Positions 22,850 through 60,300 of a stretch of 64,000 bases of DNA are shown here, in pieces. A program made the position numbers and the translations under genes. Source of the DNA: Phocoena phocoena (Eukaryota > Chordata > Mammalia > Artiodactyla > Phocoenidae); NCBI RefSeq assembly GCF_963924675.1, contig NC_089238.1, forward strand, positions 22,673,815 to 22,737,814, written 5' to 3'. The stretch's first letter is position 1; each line of letters starts with the position of its first letter. The notes beneath the pieces are model-generated. The model was not told where the DNA came from. It searched no databases and saw nothing but the letters and a program-made list of their open reading frames with translations.

Positions 22850-23030
22850 GTTATTCAGTGTGGTCCCTGGACTGGCAATATGTTGTGTGTGGGGGGGGTG
22901 TACCTGGGGGTTTATTCGAAATATACACTCTTGGGCCCCACCCCGGACCTGGTGAATTCCAGAATCTGCACTTTACCAAGACCCTCATGTGATTTGTATG
23001 TTTGATAAAGCTTGAAAATCATTGGTCCAG
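22850..23030. mobile_element. MER5A-type hAT-Charlie relic
   Basis: Begins 'cagtgtggtccctggactgg', contains 'gggccccaccccggacct' and agaatctgcactttaccaag, and ends 'cttgaaaatcattggtcc'. This is the canonical MER5A order. Confidence 0.7.
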
Positions 23031-23529
23031 GGGATGTGTAGGAAGGTAAAAATAGTTGACAAAAAGCGTTTTGTAACACCCATCTCCTGTGGATGTATCC
23101 TATTTAAGGTTTAAAATCATTGTGGCTCAAGCTTATGTAATTTTACCAAATTTGCACACACTATCCTATCAATCCATTTTATTCCCAGCTAAACTCCCAA
23201 ATTGCTGATCCAGAGAACTGTGAGATAAATGTCTGTTTTAAGACACTGAGTTTTGGGATAATTTGTCACACAATAGATAACTGATATAGGTGGGAGGCTT
23301 TTGGGAGTTTATGTGGAGGTATCATTCCTAGGAAAGAAGAGTAAGGCTGAAGAAAGCAAATGAGTAAATATGACTAAAAGAGTAGATGGTGTCCTGCTCA
23401 ATAAGTGTTTAAAACAAGTGAACAGTTGAACAAGTGAGTGTTGTGAACGTTGAGAATATACAATAAACTCCATATATTCTACTAGTTCCTTTTATGAATT
23501 AAGGTAGTATGAAAGGAAGAAGGTCCAAA
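23031..23529. other. Intergenic DNA beyond the VPS35 3' end
   Basis: AT-rich. I see no gene or recognisable repeat. The minus-strand VPS35 transcript should end at about 23530. Confidence 0.5.
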
Positions 23530-24320
23530 ATTGTTAATAGCAACTTTTATTGTTTCACTGGTGAAAAAAAAATCATAATTGTATGATGCATTTCCCCCTA
23601 AATTTACAACAATGAAGGTTATACATAAATTATATAGATCACAAATTTTCTATTTTATACTATTTAGAACAAAATTATTTTGATAAATATGTCCAGTGGA
23701 CAACCTAAGTTCTTAATGGATGGCTGAGTCCAAATATGCAAAATATAGCTTCTGGTTTAGACCATGGTGCTTTAAAATTCTCAAACATGCATTAATATAC
23801 TCTAATTTTAGGGAAAATATTACACATGGCCTTATCTTGCATTTCAGGAGAAGCCCAAGCTGAATTTCACAAACAGTATTCCTTTCCTCTAAATTAATCT
23901 CAGAACAGAGAGACAGACACTTTCTGGTTAGTACTCCCAAGTAATGAAGGAAATTACACACTCAACAATGAAACAAAACAGAAAAAAAGGAAGGAGAGCT
24001 TCATTAGTCACAGAGATAAGTGGGGTTTTTTTGGCTTTTTTTGTTCGTTTTTTTTTTAAACAGATCACAGGAATTTAAAATAGCAGATCAATCATGCTAC
24101 TTAGGGTGATCAGACAGACCTGAACACTTATGAAGTGAATAATTTTATTAAGGTCTTGAAGGTGAGTTGTCTGGAGGTACTGGGTAAAACACACCACAGG
24201 TAAGAAATGGGAAACCTACCTCAGCATTTCTGAAAGGCACAATCTATGGAAGGGAAGCCTAGTATAATAAAACCCTTACTGGATGTACATGGAAAGGAGG
24301 ATGGTGAGCCTGGCTCCTTT
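23530..24320 (-). other. VPS35: VPS35 3' UTR
   Basis: The untranslated tail after the stop. The probable polyadenylation signal AATAAA lies at 23551-23546 on the minus strand. Another AATAAA-like site at about 24143-24148 could give a shorter form. T-rich runs at 24026-24058 appear as A-runs in the mRNA. The exact cleavage site is inferred. Confidence 0.65.
23546..23551 (-). terminator. VPS35: VPS35 polyadenylation signal (candidate)
   Basis: AATAAA on the minus strand, about 770 nt past the stop codon. Chosen because it is canonical and gives a 3' UTR of plausible length. Confidence 0.6.
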
Positions 24321-49690
<25,370 letters not shown>

Positions 49691-49899
49691 TTAGATTATG
49701 TTTTTAATAAAAAATGACTAAAAGACCAACAGATGAGTGGATAAACAAATTGTGTTATATACATATAAGGAATATTACTCAATCATAAGGAGTGAAGTAT
49801 TGATACATGCTACGTGAACTAACCTAGAAAACATTATGCTAAGTGAAAGAAACCAGACACGGAAGACCACATATTGTATGACTCCACTGATACGAAATA
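49691..49899 (+). mobile_element. Old L1 3' fragment, left part
   Basis: L1 end text ('aggaatattactcaatcat', 'atgactccactgatacgaaa') broken at a TA by Tigger1. It continues at 52347. Confidence 0.8.
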
Positions 49900-50102
49900 C
49901 AGGCATACCTCAGAGATACTGCATGTTCAGTTCCAGACCACAGCAATAAAGCAAATATTGCAATAAAGTGAGTCACACAAACTTTTTGGTTTCATAGCGT
50001 GTACAAAAGTTATGTTTACACTGTACTGTAGTCTATTAAGTGTGCAATAGCATTATGTCTAAGTAAACAATGTATATACCTTAATTTAAAAATAACTTAT
50101 TG

Positions 50103-50302
50103 GGGCTTCCCTGGTGGCGCAGTGGTTGAGAGTCTGCCTGCCGATGCAGGGGACACGGGTTCATGCCCCGGTCCGGGAAGATCCCACATGCCACGGAGCG
50201 GCTAGGCCTGTGAGCCATGGCCGCTGAGCCTGCACGCCTGGAGCCTGTGCTCCGCAACAGGAGAGGCCACAACAGTGAGAGGCCCACACACCGAAAAACA
50301 AA
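50103..50302 (+). mobile_element. CHR SINE inside Tigger1
   Basis: Young-type SINE flanked by aacttattg at 50094-50102 and 50303-50311. It interrupts the Tigger1 'aaaaataacttattgctaaa' segment. Confidence 0.93.
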
Positions 50303-50399
50303 AACTTATTGCTAAAAACTGCTACCCATCATCTGAGCCTTCAGTCATTTTCTTTATGCTGGTGGAGGGTCTTACATTGATGTTGATGCTACTGACTGA

Positions 50400-51948
50400 T
50401 CAGGGTGAAGGCTGGGGTGGCCGTGGCAACTGCTTAAAATAAGACGACAATGAAGTCTGCCTCAGCGACTGGCTCTTCCTTTCATGAATGATTTCTCGGT
50501 AGCATGTAATGCTGTTTGATACCATTTTACCCATAGCAGGACTTCTTTCAAAATTGGAGTTAGTTCTTTCAAACCCTGCCCTGCTTTATCAACTAAGTTT
50601 ATGTAATATTCTAATTCCTTTATTGTCATTTCAACAATCTTCACAGTATCTTCGCCAGGAGTAGATTCCATCTCCAGAAACCACGTTCTTTATTCATCTC
50701 CTCATCTGTTAGTTTGATCATGATATTACAGCAATTCAGGCACATCTTCAGGCTCTACTTCTAATTCTAGTTTTCTTGCTATTTCTACCACATCTTCAGT
50801 TACTTCCTCCACTGAAGTCTTAAACCAGTCAAGGTCATCCATGAGGATTAGAATCAACTTCCTCCAAACTCCTGTGTATGTTGATATTTTGACCTCTTCC
50901 CATGAATCACAAATATTCTTAATGGCTTTACTTTATCCAGATCCATCAAAGGAATCACTAACTATGGCAGCTATAGCCTTATGAAATATATTTCTTAAAT
51001 AACAAGACTTGAAATTCAAAATAACTCCTTGATCTGTCGGCTACAGAATGGATGTTGTGTTAGCTGGCATGAAAACAGTATTAATCTCACTGTACATCTC
51101 CATCAGAGCTCTTGGGTGACCAGGTGCATTGTCAATGAGCATTAATATTTTGGAAGGAATCCTTTTTTCCTGAGCACTAGGTCTCAACAGTGAGCTTAAA
51201 ACATTAAGTAAATTATGTTGTAAACTGATGTGCTGTCATCCAAGCTTTGTTTTTCCATTTATGGGCACAGGCCCATAATTCACAAGGACCCTAGGATTTT
51301 AGGAACGGTAAATGAGCATCAGCTTCAACTTAAAGCCATCAGCTGCATTAGCCCCTAACAAGAGGGTCAGCCTGTTCTTGAAGCCAGACATTGACTTCTC
51401 CTCTCTAGCTGTGAGAGTTTTGTCTACATTGAAAATCTGTTGTTTAGTGTAGCCACCATCATTCATTGTCTTATCTAGACCTTCTGGATAACTTATTACA
51501 GCTTCTACATCACCATTTGCAGCTTCACCTTGCATTTTTATGGTACAGAAATGGCTTCTTTCCATGAAACAACCTCTGCGAGCTTCAAACTTTTCTTCTG
51601 CAGCTTCCTTAACCTCTCTAAGCCTTCAAAGAACTGAAGAGAGGGCCTTGCTATGGATTAGGCTTTGGCTTAAGGAAATGTGGTGGCTGGTCTGATCATC
51701 TATCCAGACCACTAAAACTTTCTGCGTATCAACCATAAGGCTGTTGTGCCTTCTTATCATTCATGTGTTCACTGGAGTAGGACTTTTAATTTCCTTCAAG
51801 AACTTTTCCTTTCCATTCCCAGCTTGGCTAACTGGTGCAAGAGGCTGAGCTTTTGACATGCCTTCCTCACCGAGCTTAATCATTTCTAGCTTTTGATTTA
51901 CAGTGAGAACGTGCAACCCTTCCTTTCACTTGAACACTTAGAGGCCAC
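50400..51948 (-). pseudogene. Tigger1 transposase pseudogene
   Basis: A relic of a pogo-type transposase (helix-turn-helix DNA-binding part followed by a DDE catalytic domain; family knowledge). The family start codon falls at 51948-51946, where this copy has GTG for ATG. The frame survives only in pieces, such as 51565-51299 ([30 protein letters not shown]) and 50671-50462. The FNVDKT piece carries the conserved NVDET-type Asp region. Confidence 0.85.
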
Positions 51949-52346
51949 TGTAGGGCTATTAATTGGCCTAATTTCAATATTGTTATATCTCAGGGAATAG
52001 GGAGGCTCAAGGAGAGGGAGAGTAACGGGGAACAGCCAGTCGGGGGGCAGTCAGAATACACACATTTATCAATTAAGTTTGCCCATTCATATAGGCACAG
52101 TTTGTGTCACCCCACAACAATTACAATTGTAATATCAAAGATCACTAATCACCAGAACAAATATAATAATGAAAAAGTTTGAAATATTCCAAGAATTACC
52201 AAAATGTGACACAAAGTAAGCAAATGCTGTTGGAGAAATGGCGCCAAAAGACCTTCTAGCTGCAGGGTTGCCACAAACCTTCAATTTGTTAAAAAAAAAA
52301 AAAAAAATGCAGTAAAGCAAAAGCACAATAAAACGAAGTAAGCTTG

Positions 52347-52585
52347 CATCCAGAATAGGTAAATCATCCACAGAAACAAAAAGCAGACTGGTGGTTACCA
52401 GGAGGGAGAGTGGATGAGTAACTGCTTAATGAGTACAGGGTTTCCTTTTCGGGTGATAAAAATGCTTTGAAACTAGACAGAGATGGTAGTCATACAACAC
52501 TGTTAATGTACGAAATGTCACTGAATTGTTTGCTTTAAAATGGTCAATTTTATGTAAATTCTACCTTAATAAAAAAGAAAAATGA
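52347..52585 (+). mobile_element. Old L1 3' fragment, right part
   Basis: Continues the 49691-49899 L1: 'tccagaataggtaaatc', 'gactggtggttaccaggagg', 'ttgtttgctttaaaatggtc', ending in (aat)aaaaaag. Confidence 0.8.
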
Positions 52586-53194
52586 CTAGAGATAGAATGC
52601 CTCTTACACAATGAACTAGGAAGATGGAAGGCAAGCACTTACTTATAAACATGAAAGTTAAATCTGGTCTGCTCCATTATCAAAGACAATCAAAACAACA
52701 CTTAATTTCGAGATTAACAAAAAGCACATAAAACCCACTTCTGAACTAGAATCATTCATAAAAATAGAATACTTTCTTGGTCTAATTTTGGAAAGAGGAA
52801 AGAAATTAATTAAATAATAAGCAATGCCAAGCATCTCTCTATCTTTTCCTGTGGCAAACTCTAGTAAACTGAGTTTCCCTGTGACCATACTTCTTCATAA
52901 ACATATATAAATTTCAGAGAAAAAGTTATGTATCTTTTAAACTGAACACTAATTTATACAACAGAACTATTAGTGTAAAATGCTGGCAAGGAGAACATCA
53001 GCATTTAAGGATTCTGACTTCATGAAATTCACTGTTCATCACGGTCTAGCCATCTGAAAACTTCAGGAAGACCAAGCTATGGTTTGGGTTTTCTGGCTCT
53101 AAACTCTGGATGCAATAGATTTAACAATTATTAGAATCAATGGATTTCACTAGATTCAGATGGCCAACTTAGAGATAAATCAGGAAATTTTTAT
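52586..53194. other. VPS35 intron 1, unassigned stretch
   Basis: AT-rich. No repeat family or coding signal recognised. Confidence 0.5.
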
Positions 53195-53690
53195 AATTTT
53201 TAGTGTGGTTAAAACATATATAACATAAAATTTGCCATTTTAACCATTTTTAAGTGTGCGGTTCGGTAGCATTAAGCACATTTACATCGTTTTACAGCAA
53301 CTGCCACCATCTATTTCCAGAACTTTTTCACCTTTCCAAAAGGAAATTCTGTGCCCATTAAATAGTAACTCCCCATCCGCCGACTTGCACTCCAGGCAAC
53401 CACCACTTAACTTTTTTTCTCTAGGAGTTTGACTTCTCTCTAGGAGTTTAATCTCATATAAGTGGAATAATACAATATTGCCCTTTTGCGTCCAGCTTAT
53501 TTCACTTGGCATAATATCTTCAAGGCTCATCCATGCTGTAGCATATGTCAAAATTTCCTTCTTTTTAAGGCTAAATACTTCATCATGTGTATATACCATT
53601 CTGTTTATCTGTTCGTCTGTTGATAGATATTTGGGTTGCTTCTACCTTTTGGCTATTGTGTATAATTATATAGCAAATAAAACTGTGGTT
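53195..53690 (-). mobile_element. Old L1 3' relic
   Basis: Reverse L1 3' UTR and ORF2 end: 'ccattttaaccatttttaag', 'cagcaactgccaccatct', 'ggcataatatcttcaaggct' and 'gatatttgggttgcttctac'. It stops close to the L1-B insertion point; the flank right of L1-B is not L1. Confidence 0.75.
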
Positions 53691-54372
53691 ATAAACAGAT
53701 TACAAGCGGTGGGGTGCTGGGAAGATGGCAGAAGAGTAAGACGCGGAGATTACCTTCCTCCCCACAGATACACCAGAAATACATCTACAAGTGGAACAAC
53801 TCCTACAGAACACCTACTGAATGCTGGCAGAAGACCTCAGACCTCCCAAAAGGCAAGAAACTCCCCAAGTACCTGGGTAGGGCGAAAGAAAAATAAGAAA
53901 AAGCAGAGACAAAAGAATAGGAATGGCACCTGCACCAGTGGGAGGGAGCTGTGAAGGAGGAAAGGTTTCCACACACTAGGAAGCCCCTTCATGGGCAGAG
54001 ACTGCGGGTGGTGGAGGGGGAAAGCTTCGGGGCCGCGGAGGAGAGCATAGCAACAGGGGTGCGGAGGGCAAAGCAGAGAGATTCCCGCACAGAGGATCGG
54101 TGCTGACCAGCACTCACCAGCCCGAGAGGCTTGTCTGCTCACCCGCCGGGGAAGGCGGGCCTGCAAGCTGAGGCTCGGGCTTCGGTCGGAGCGCAGGGAG
54201 AGGACTGGGGTTGGCGGCTTGAACACAGCCTGAAGGGGTTAGTGCACCACGGCTAGCCGGGAGGGAGTCCGGGGAAAAGTCTGCACCTGCCGAAGAGGCA
54301 AGAGACTTTTTCTTCCCTCTTTGTTTCCTGGTGCGCGAGGAGAAGGGTTTAAGAGCGCTGCTTAAAGGAACT

Positions 54373-54540
54373 CCAGAGACAGGCGCGAGCCGCGGCTAAA
54401 AGCACGAACCCCAGAGACCGCGAGCCGCAGCTAAAAGCGTGGACCCCAGAGACGGGTGTGAGCCGCGGCTAAAAGCGCAGACCCCAGAGACGGGCGCAAG
54501 CTGCAGCTAAAAGCACGGACCCCAGAGACGGGCGGGAGAC
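54373..54540 (+). repeat. 38-bp tandem repeat in L1-B 5' UTR
   Basis: Four units starting ccagagac at 54373, 54411, 54446 and 54484 (38, 35, 38, 38 bp), then a partial fifth at 54522. Each contains a gagccgcggctaaaagcg-like core. L1-A has one unit plus the partial. Confidence 0.95.
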
Positions 54541-54995
54541 GCTAAGGCTGCTGCTGCCGCCACCAAGGGGCCTGTGTACGAGCACAGGTCACTCTCCACA
54601 CCCCTCTTCCGCGGAGCCTGTGCAGCCCGCCACTGCCAGGTTCCCGGGATCCAGGGACAACTTCCCAGGGAGAACGCACAGCGGGCCTCAGGCTGGTGCA
54701 ACGTCACACCGGCCTCTGCCACCGCAGGCCCGCCCCGCACGCTGTGCCCCTCCCTCCCTCCAGCCTGAGTGCGCCAGAGCCCACGAATCAGCGGCTCCTT
54801 TAACCCCGTCCTGTCTCAGCAAAAAACAGACGCCCTCCAGCGACCTACACGCAGAGGCGGGGCCAAATCCAAAGCTGAGCCCCTGTGAGCTGTGAGAACA
54901 AAGAGAAAGGGAAATCTCTCCCAGCAGCCTCAGAAACAGCGGATTAAAGCTCCACAATAAACGTGATGTACCCTGCATCTGTGGAATACATGAAT

Positions 54996-55527
54996 AGACA
55001 ACAAATCATCCCAAATTGAGGAGGTGGACTTCGAAGCAAGATCTATGATTTTTTCCCCTTTTCCTCTTTTTGTGAATGTGTATGTGTATGCTTCTTTGTG
55101 AAATCTTGTCTGTATAGCTTTGCTTCCACCATTTGTCCTAGGGTTCTATCCATCCATTGTTTTGTTTTTTTTTTATTTTTTTCTTAATAATTAATTTTAA
55201 TAACTATTATACTTTACCTTCTTTCTTTCCTTCCTTCCTTCCTTCCTTCCTTCCCTCCTTTAGACAACGAATCATCCCAAATTGAGGAGGTGGACTTTGA
55301 GAGCAAGATTCATGACTTTTTCCCCTTTACCTCTTTTTGTGAGGGTGTATGTGTATGCTTCTGTGTAAGATTTTGTCTGTATAGCTTTGGTTCCACCATT
55401 TGTCCTAAGATTCTATCCGTCCCCCCTTTTTTTTTCTAAATAATTATTTTTTAACTCAATAACTTTATTATACTTTATTTTACGTTACTGTATCTTCTTT
55501 CTGTCTTTTTTCCTTCCTTCCTTCCTT
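54996..55527 (+). repeat. 266-bp tandem duplication in L1-B 5' UTR
   Basis: The segment starting agacaacaaatcatccca at 54996 recurs from 55262 (agacaacgaatcatccca), each time running through the 'gtgtatgtgtatgcttct' stretch into a CCTT-rich tract. L1-A has a single copy. Confidence 0.92.
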
Positions 55528-56110
55528 CCTTCCCTCCTCCCTCCCTCCCTCCCTCCATTTCTTTCCTTCTTTTCTTCTTTCTTCCTTCCTTCCTTCCCTC
55601 CTTTCTTTCTTTCTTTCTTCCTACTTCTACTAATTCTCTCTACTTTTTCTCCCTTTTATTCTGAGCCGTGTGGATGAAAGGCTCTTGCTGCTCCTGCCAG
55701 GAGTCAGGGCTCTGCCTCTGAAGTGGGAGAGCCAACTTTAGGACACTGGTCAACAAGAGACCTCCCAGCTCCACATAATATCAAACAGCGAAAATCTCCA
55801 AGAGACCTCCATCTTAACACCAGCACCCAGCTTCACTCAACGACCAGCAAGCTACAGTGCTGGACAACCTATGCCAAACAACTAGCAAAACAGGAACACA
55901 ACCCCACCCATTACCAGAGAGGCTGCCTAAAATCATAATAAGTCCACAGACACCCCAAAACACACCACCAGGTGTGGACCTGCCAACTAGAGAGACAAGA
56001 TCCAACCTTATCCACCACAACACAGGCACTAATCCCCTCCACCAGGAAGCCTACACAACCCACTGAACCAACCTTAGCCACTGGAGACAGACATCAAAAA
56101 CAACAGGAAC

Positions 56111-56318
56111 AGGCTTCCCTGGTGGCGCAGTGGTTGAGAGTCTGCCTGCCGATGCAGGGGACATGCGTTCGTGCCCCAGTCCGGGAGGATCCCACATGCC
56201 GTGGAGCGGCTGGGCCCGTGAGCCATGGCTGCTGAGCCTGCGCGTCCAGAGCCTGTGCTCCACACCGGGAGAGGCCACAGCAGTGAGACGCCCGCGTACC
56301 GCAAAAAAAAAAAAAACA
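56111..56318 (+). mobile_element. CHR SINE in the L1-B ORF1 leader
   Basis: Young-type SINE. Perfect 15-bp target duplication aaaaacaacaggaac at 56096-56110 and 56319-56333. It splits the last part of the L1-B 5' UTR and so postdates L1-B. Confidence 0.96.
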
Positions 56319-56383
56319 AAAAACAACAGGAACTACGAACCTGCAGCCTGAAAAAAGAACCCAAACACAGTAAGATAAGCAAA

Positions 56384-57274
56384 AAGAGAAGACAGAAAAA
56401 CACACAGCAGATGAAGGAGCAAGATAAAAATGCAGCAGACCTAACAAATGAAGAGGAAATAGGCAGTCTACCTGAAAAAGAATTCAGAATAATGATAGTA
56501 GAGATGATCCAAAATCTTGGAAATAGGATGGACAAAATGCAAGAAACATTTAACAAGGACCTAGAAGAAATAAAGATGAAACAAGCAACGATGAACAACA
56601 CAATAGGTGAAATGAAAAATACTCTAGATGGGATCAATAGCAGAATAATTGAGGCAGAAGAACGGATAAGTGACCTGGAAGATAAAATAGTGGAAATAAC
56701 TACTGCAGAACAGAATAAAGAAAAAAGAATGAAAAGAACTGAGGACAGTCTCAGAGACCTCTGGGACAACATTAAACGCACCAACATTCGAATTATAGGG
56801 GTTCCAGAAGAAGAAGAGAAAAAGAAAGGGACTGAGAAAATATTTGAAGAGATTATAGTTGAAAACTTCCCTAATATGGGAAAGGAAATAGTTCAGTCCA
56901 GGAAGCACAGACAGTCCCATACAGGATAAATCTAAGGAGAAATATGCCAAGACACATATTAATCAAACTGTCAAAAATTAAATACAAAGAAAGCATATTA
57001 AAAGCAGCAAGGGAAAAACAACAAATAACACACAAGGGAATCCCCATAAGGTTAACAGCTGATCTTTCAGCAGAAATTCTGCAAGCCAGAAGGGAGCGGC
57101 AGGACATACTGAAAGTGATGAAGAAGAAAAACCTGCAACCAAGATTACTCTACCCAGCAAGGATCTCATTCAGATTCGATGGAGAAATTAAAACCTTTAC
57201 AGACAAGCAAAAAGCTGAGAGAGTTCAGCACCACCAAACCAGCTTTACAACAAATGCTAAAGGAACTTCTCTAG
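56384..57274 (+). pseudogene. L1-B ORF1 (start lost, two frameshifts)
   Basis: Aligns along its length with L1-A ORF1. The L1-A start ATG is AAG here. A four-base deletion near 56892-56896 and a one-base change near 57211-57216 shift the frame; the original stop TAG lies at 57272-57274. The coiled coil (NKDLEEIKMKQATMNNTIGE) and RRM-like part (FDGEIKTFTD) are readable. Confidence 0.9.
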
Positions 57275-57332
57275 ACAAGAAACACAAGAGAAGGAAAAGA
57301 CCTATAATAACGCACCCAAAACAATTTAGAAA

Positions 57333-60300
57333 ATGGGAATAGGAACATAAATATCGATAATTACCTTAAATGTAAATGGACTAAATGCTCCCACCAAAAG
57401 ACACAGATTGGCTGAATGGATACAAAAACAAGACCCATATATATGCTGTCTACAAGAGACCCACTTCAGACCTAGAGACACATACAGACTGAAAGTAAGG
57501 GGATGGAAAAAGATATTTCATGCAAATGGAAACCAAAAGAAAGCTGGAGTAGCAATTCTCATATCAGACAAAATAGACTTTAAAATAAAGACTATTAGAA
57601 GAGACAAAGAAGGATACTACATAATGATCAAGGGATCAATCCAAGAAGAAGATATAACAATTGTAAATATTTATGCACCCAACATAGGAGCACCTCAATA
57701 CATAAGGCAAAAAATAACAGCCATAAAAGGGGAAATCGACAGTAACACATTCATAGTACAGGACTTCAACATCCCACTTTCACCAATGGACAGATCATCC
57801 AAAATGAAAATAAGTAAGGAAACACAAGCTTTAAATGACACATTAAACAAGATGGACTTAATTGATATTTATAGGACACTCCATCCAAAAACAACAGAAT
57901 ACACATTTTTCTCAAGTGCTCATGGAACATTCTCCAGGATACATCATATCTTGGGTCACAAAATAAGCACTGGTAAATTTAAGAAAATTGAAATTGTATC
58001 AAGTATCTTTTCCGACCACAACGCCATGAGACTAGATATCAATTACAGGAAAAGATCTGTAAAAAATACAAAAACATGGAGGCTAAACAATACACTACTT
58101 AATAACGAAGTGATCACTGAAGAAATCAAAGAGGAAATAAAAGAATACCTAGAAACAAATGACAATGGAGACACAACGACCCAAAACCTATGGGATGCAG
58201 CAAAAGCAGTTCTAAGAGGGAAGTTTATAGCAATACAACCCACCTTAAGAAGCAGGAAACATCTCAAATAAACAACCAAACCTTGCACCTAAGCAATTAG
58301 AGAAAGAAAAACAAAAAACCCCAAAGTTAGCAGAAGGAAAGAAATCATAAAAATCATATCAGAAATAAATGAAAAAGAAATGAACGAAACAATAGCAAAG
58401 ATCAATAAAACTAAAAGCTGGTTCTTTGAGAAGATTAACAAAATAGATAAACCATTAGCCAGACTCATCAAGAAAAAAAGGGAGAAGACTCAAATCAATA
58501 GAATTAGAAATGAAAAAGAGAAGTAATAACTGACACTGCAGAAATACAAAAGATCATGAGAGATTACTACAAGCAACTCTATGCCAATAAAATGGAAAAC
58601 CTGGAAGAAATAGACAAATTCTTAGAAATGCACAACCTGCCGAGACTGAATCAGGAAGAAATAGAAAATATGAACAGACCAATCACAAGCACTGAAATTG
58701 AAACTGTGATTAAAAATCTTCCAACAAACAAAAGCCCAGGACCAGATGGCTTCACAGCCGAATTCTACCAAACATTTAGAGAAGAGCTAACACCTATCCT
58801 TCTCAAACTCTTCCTAAATATAGCAGAGGGAGGAACACTCCCAAATTCCTTCTACGGGGCCACCATCACCTTGATACCAAAACCAGACAAGGATGTCACA
58901 AAGAAAGAAAACTACAGGCCAATATCACTGATGAACATAGATGCAAAAATCCTCAACAAAATAGTAGCAAACAGAATCCAACAGCATATTAAAAGGATCA
59001 TACACCATGATCAGGTGGGGTTTATTCCAGGAATGCAAGGATTCTTCAATATACGCAAATCTATCAATGTGATAAACCATATTAACAAATTGAAGGAGAA
59101 AAACCATATATCATCTCAATAGATGCAGAGAAAGCTTTTGACAAAATTCAACACCCATTTATGATAAAAACCCTGCAGAAAGTAGGCATAGAGGGAACTT
59201 TCCTCAACATAATAAAGGACATATATGACAAGCCCACAGCCAACATCATCCTCAGTGGTGAAAAACTGAAAGCATTTCCACTAAGATCAGGAAGGTTGCC
59301 CACTCTCACCACTCTTATTCAACATAGTTTTGGAAATTTTAGACACAGCAATCAGAGAAGAAAAGGAAATAAAAGGAATCTAAATCAGAAAAGAAGTAAA
59401 GCTGTCACTGTTTGCAGATGACATAATACTATACATAGAGAATCCTAAAGATGCTACCAGAAAACTACTAGAGCTAATCAGTGAATTTGGTAAAGTAGCA
59501 GGATACAAAATTAATGCACAGAAATCTCTGGCATTCCTATATACTAATGATGAAAAATCTGAAAGTGAAATCCAGAAAACACTCCCATTTACCACTGCAA
59601 CAAAAAGAATAAAATATCTAGGAATAAACCTACCTAAGGAGACAAAAGACCTGTATGCAGAAAATTATAAGACACTGATGAAAGAAATTAAAGATGATAC
59701 AACTAGATGGAGAGATATACCATGTTCTTGGATTGGAAGAATGAACATTGTGAAAATGACTCTACTACCCAAAGCAATCTACAGATTCAATGCAATCCCT
59801 ATCAAACTACCACTGGCATTTTTTCACAGAACAAGAACAAAAAATTTCACAATTTGTATGGAAACACAAAAGACCCCAATAGCCAAAGCAATCTTGAGAA
59901 CGAAATACGGAGCTGGAGGAATCAGGCTCCCTGACTTCAGACTATACTACAAAGCTACAGTAATCAAGACAGTATGGTACTGGCATAAAAACAGAAAGAT
60001 AGATCAATGGAACAGGATAGAAAGCCCAGAGATAAACCCATGCACATATGGACACCTTATCTTTGATAAAGATAGCAGGAATGTACAGTGGAGAACGGAC
60101 AGCCTCTTCAATAAGTGTGCTGGGAGAACTGGACAGGTACATGTAAAAGTATGAGATTAGATCACTCCCTAACACCATACACAAAAATAAGCTCAAAATG
60201 GATTAAAGACCTAAATGTAAGGCCAGAAACTATCAAGCTCTTAGAGAAAAACATAGGCAGAACACTCTGACATAAATCACAGCAAGATCCTTTTTGACCC

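Larger units (their letters stand above)
49900..52346 (-). mobile_element. Tigger1 DNA transposon (pogo/Tc1-mariner class), near full length
   Basis: The left end caggcataccTCAgagatac and the right end (caataaaacgaagtaagcttg) are decayed inverted termini. The target is TA at 49898-49899 and CA (mutated TA) at 52347-52348, inside an older L1. The interior matches the recalled Tigger1 layout throughout, with the transposase on the minus strand. A CHR SINE interrupts at 50103-50302. Removing the SINE leaves about 2.24 kb, slightly less than the family's roughly 2.4 kb. Long dead. Confidence 0.92.
53708..56383 (+). promoter_or_regulatory. L1-B 5' UTR with tandem repeats
   Basis: GC-rich first half with 38-bp tandem units (54373-54521), then a segment duplicated with a 266-bp period (54996 and 55262) containing polypyrimidine tracts, then the ORF1 leader interrupted by a SINE. 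L1 5' UTRs act as internal RNA polymerase II promoters (family knowledge). Open frames here are not genes. Confidence 0.85.

Noticed and set aside
53714..54978. GC-rich stretch in VPS35 intron 1 with long open frames, possibly the VPS35 exon 1 CpG island
   Set aside because: It is the L1-B 5' UTR, near-identical to 16709-17850 in L1-A. No VPS35 exon 1 context is present.
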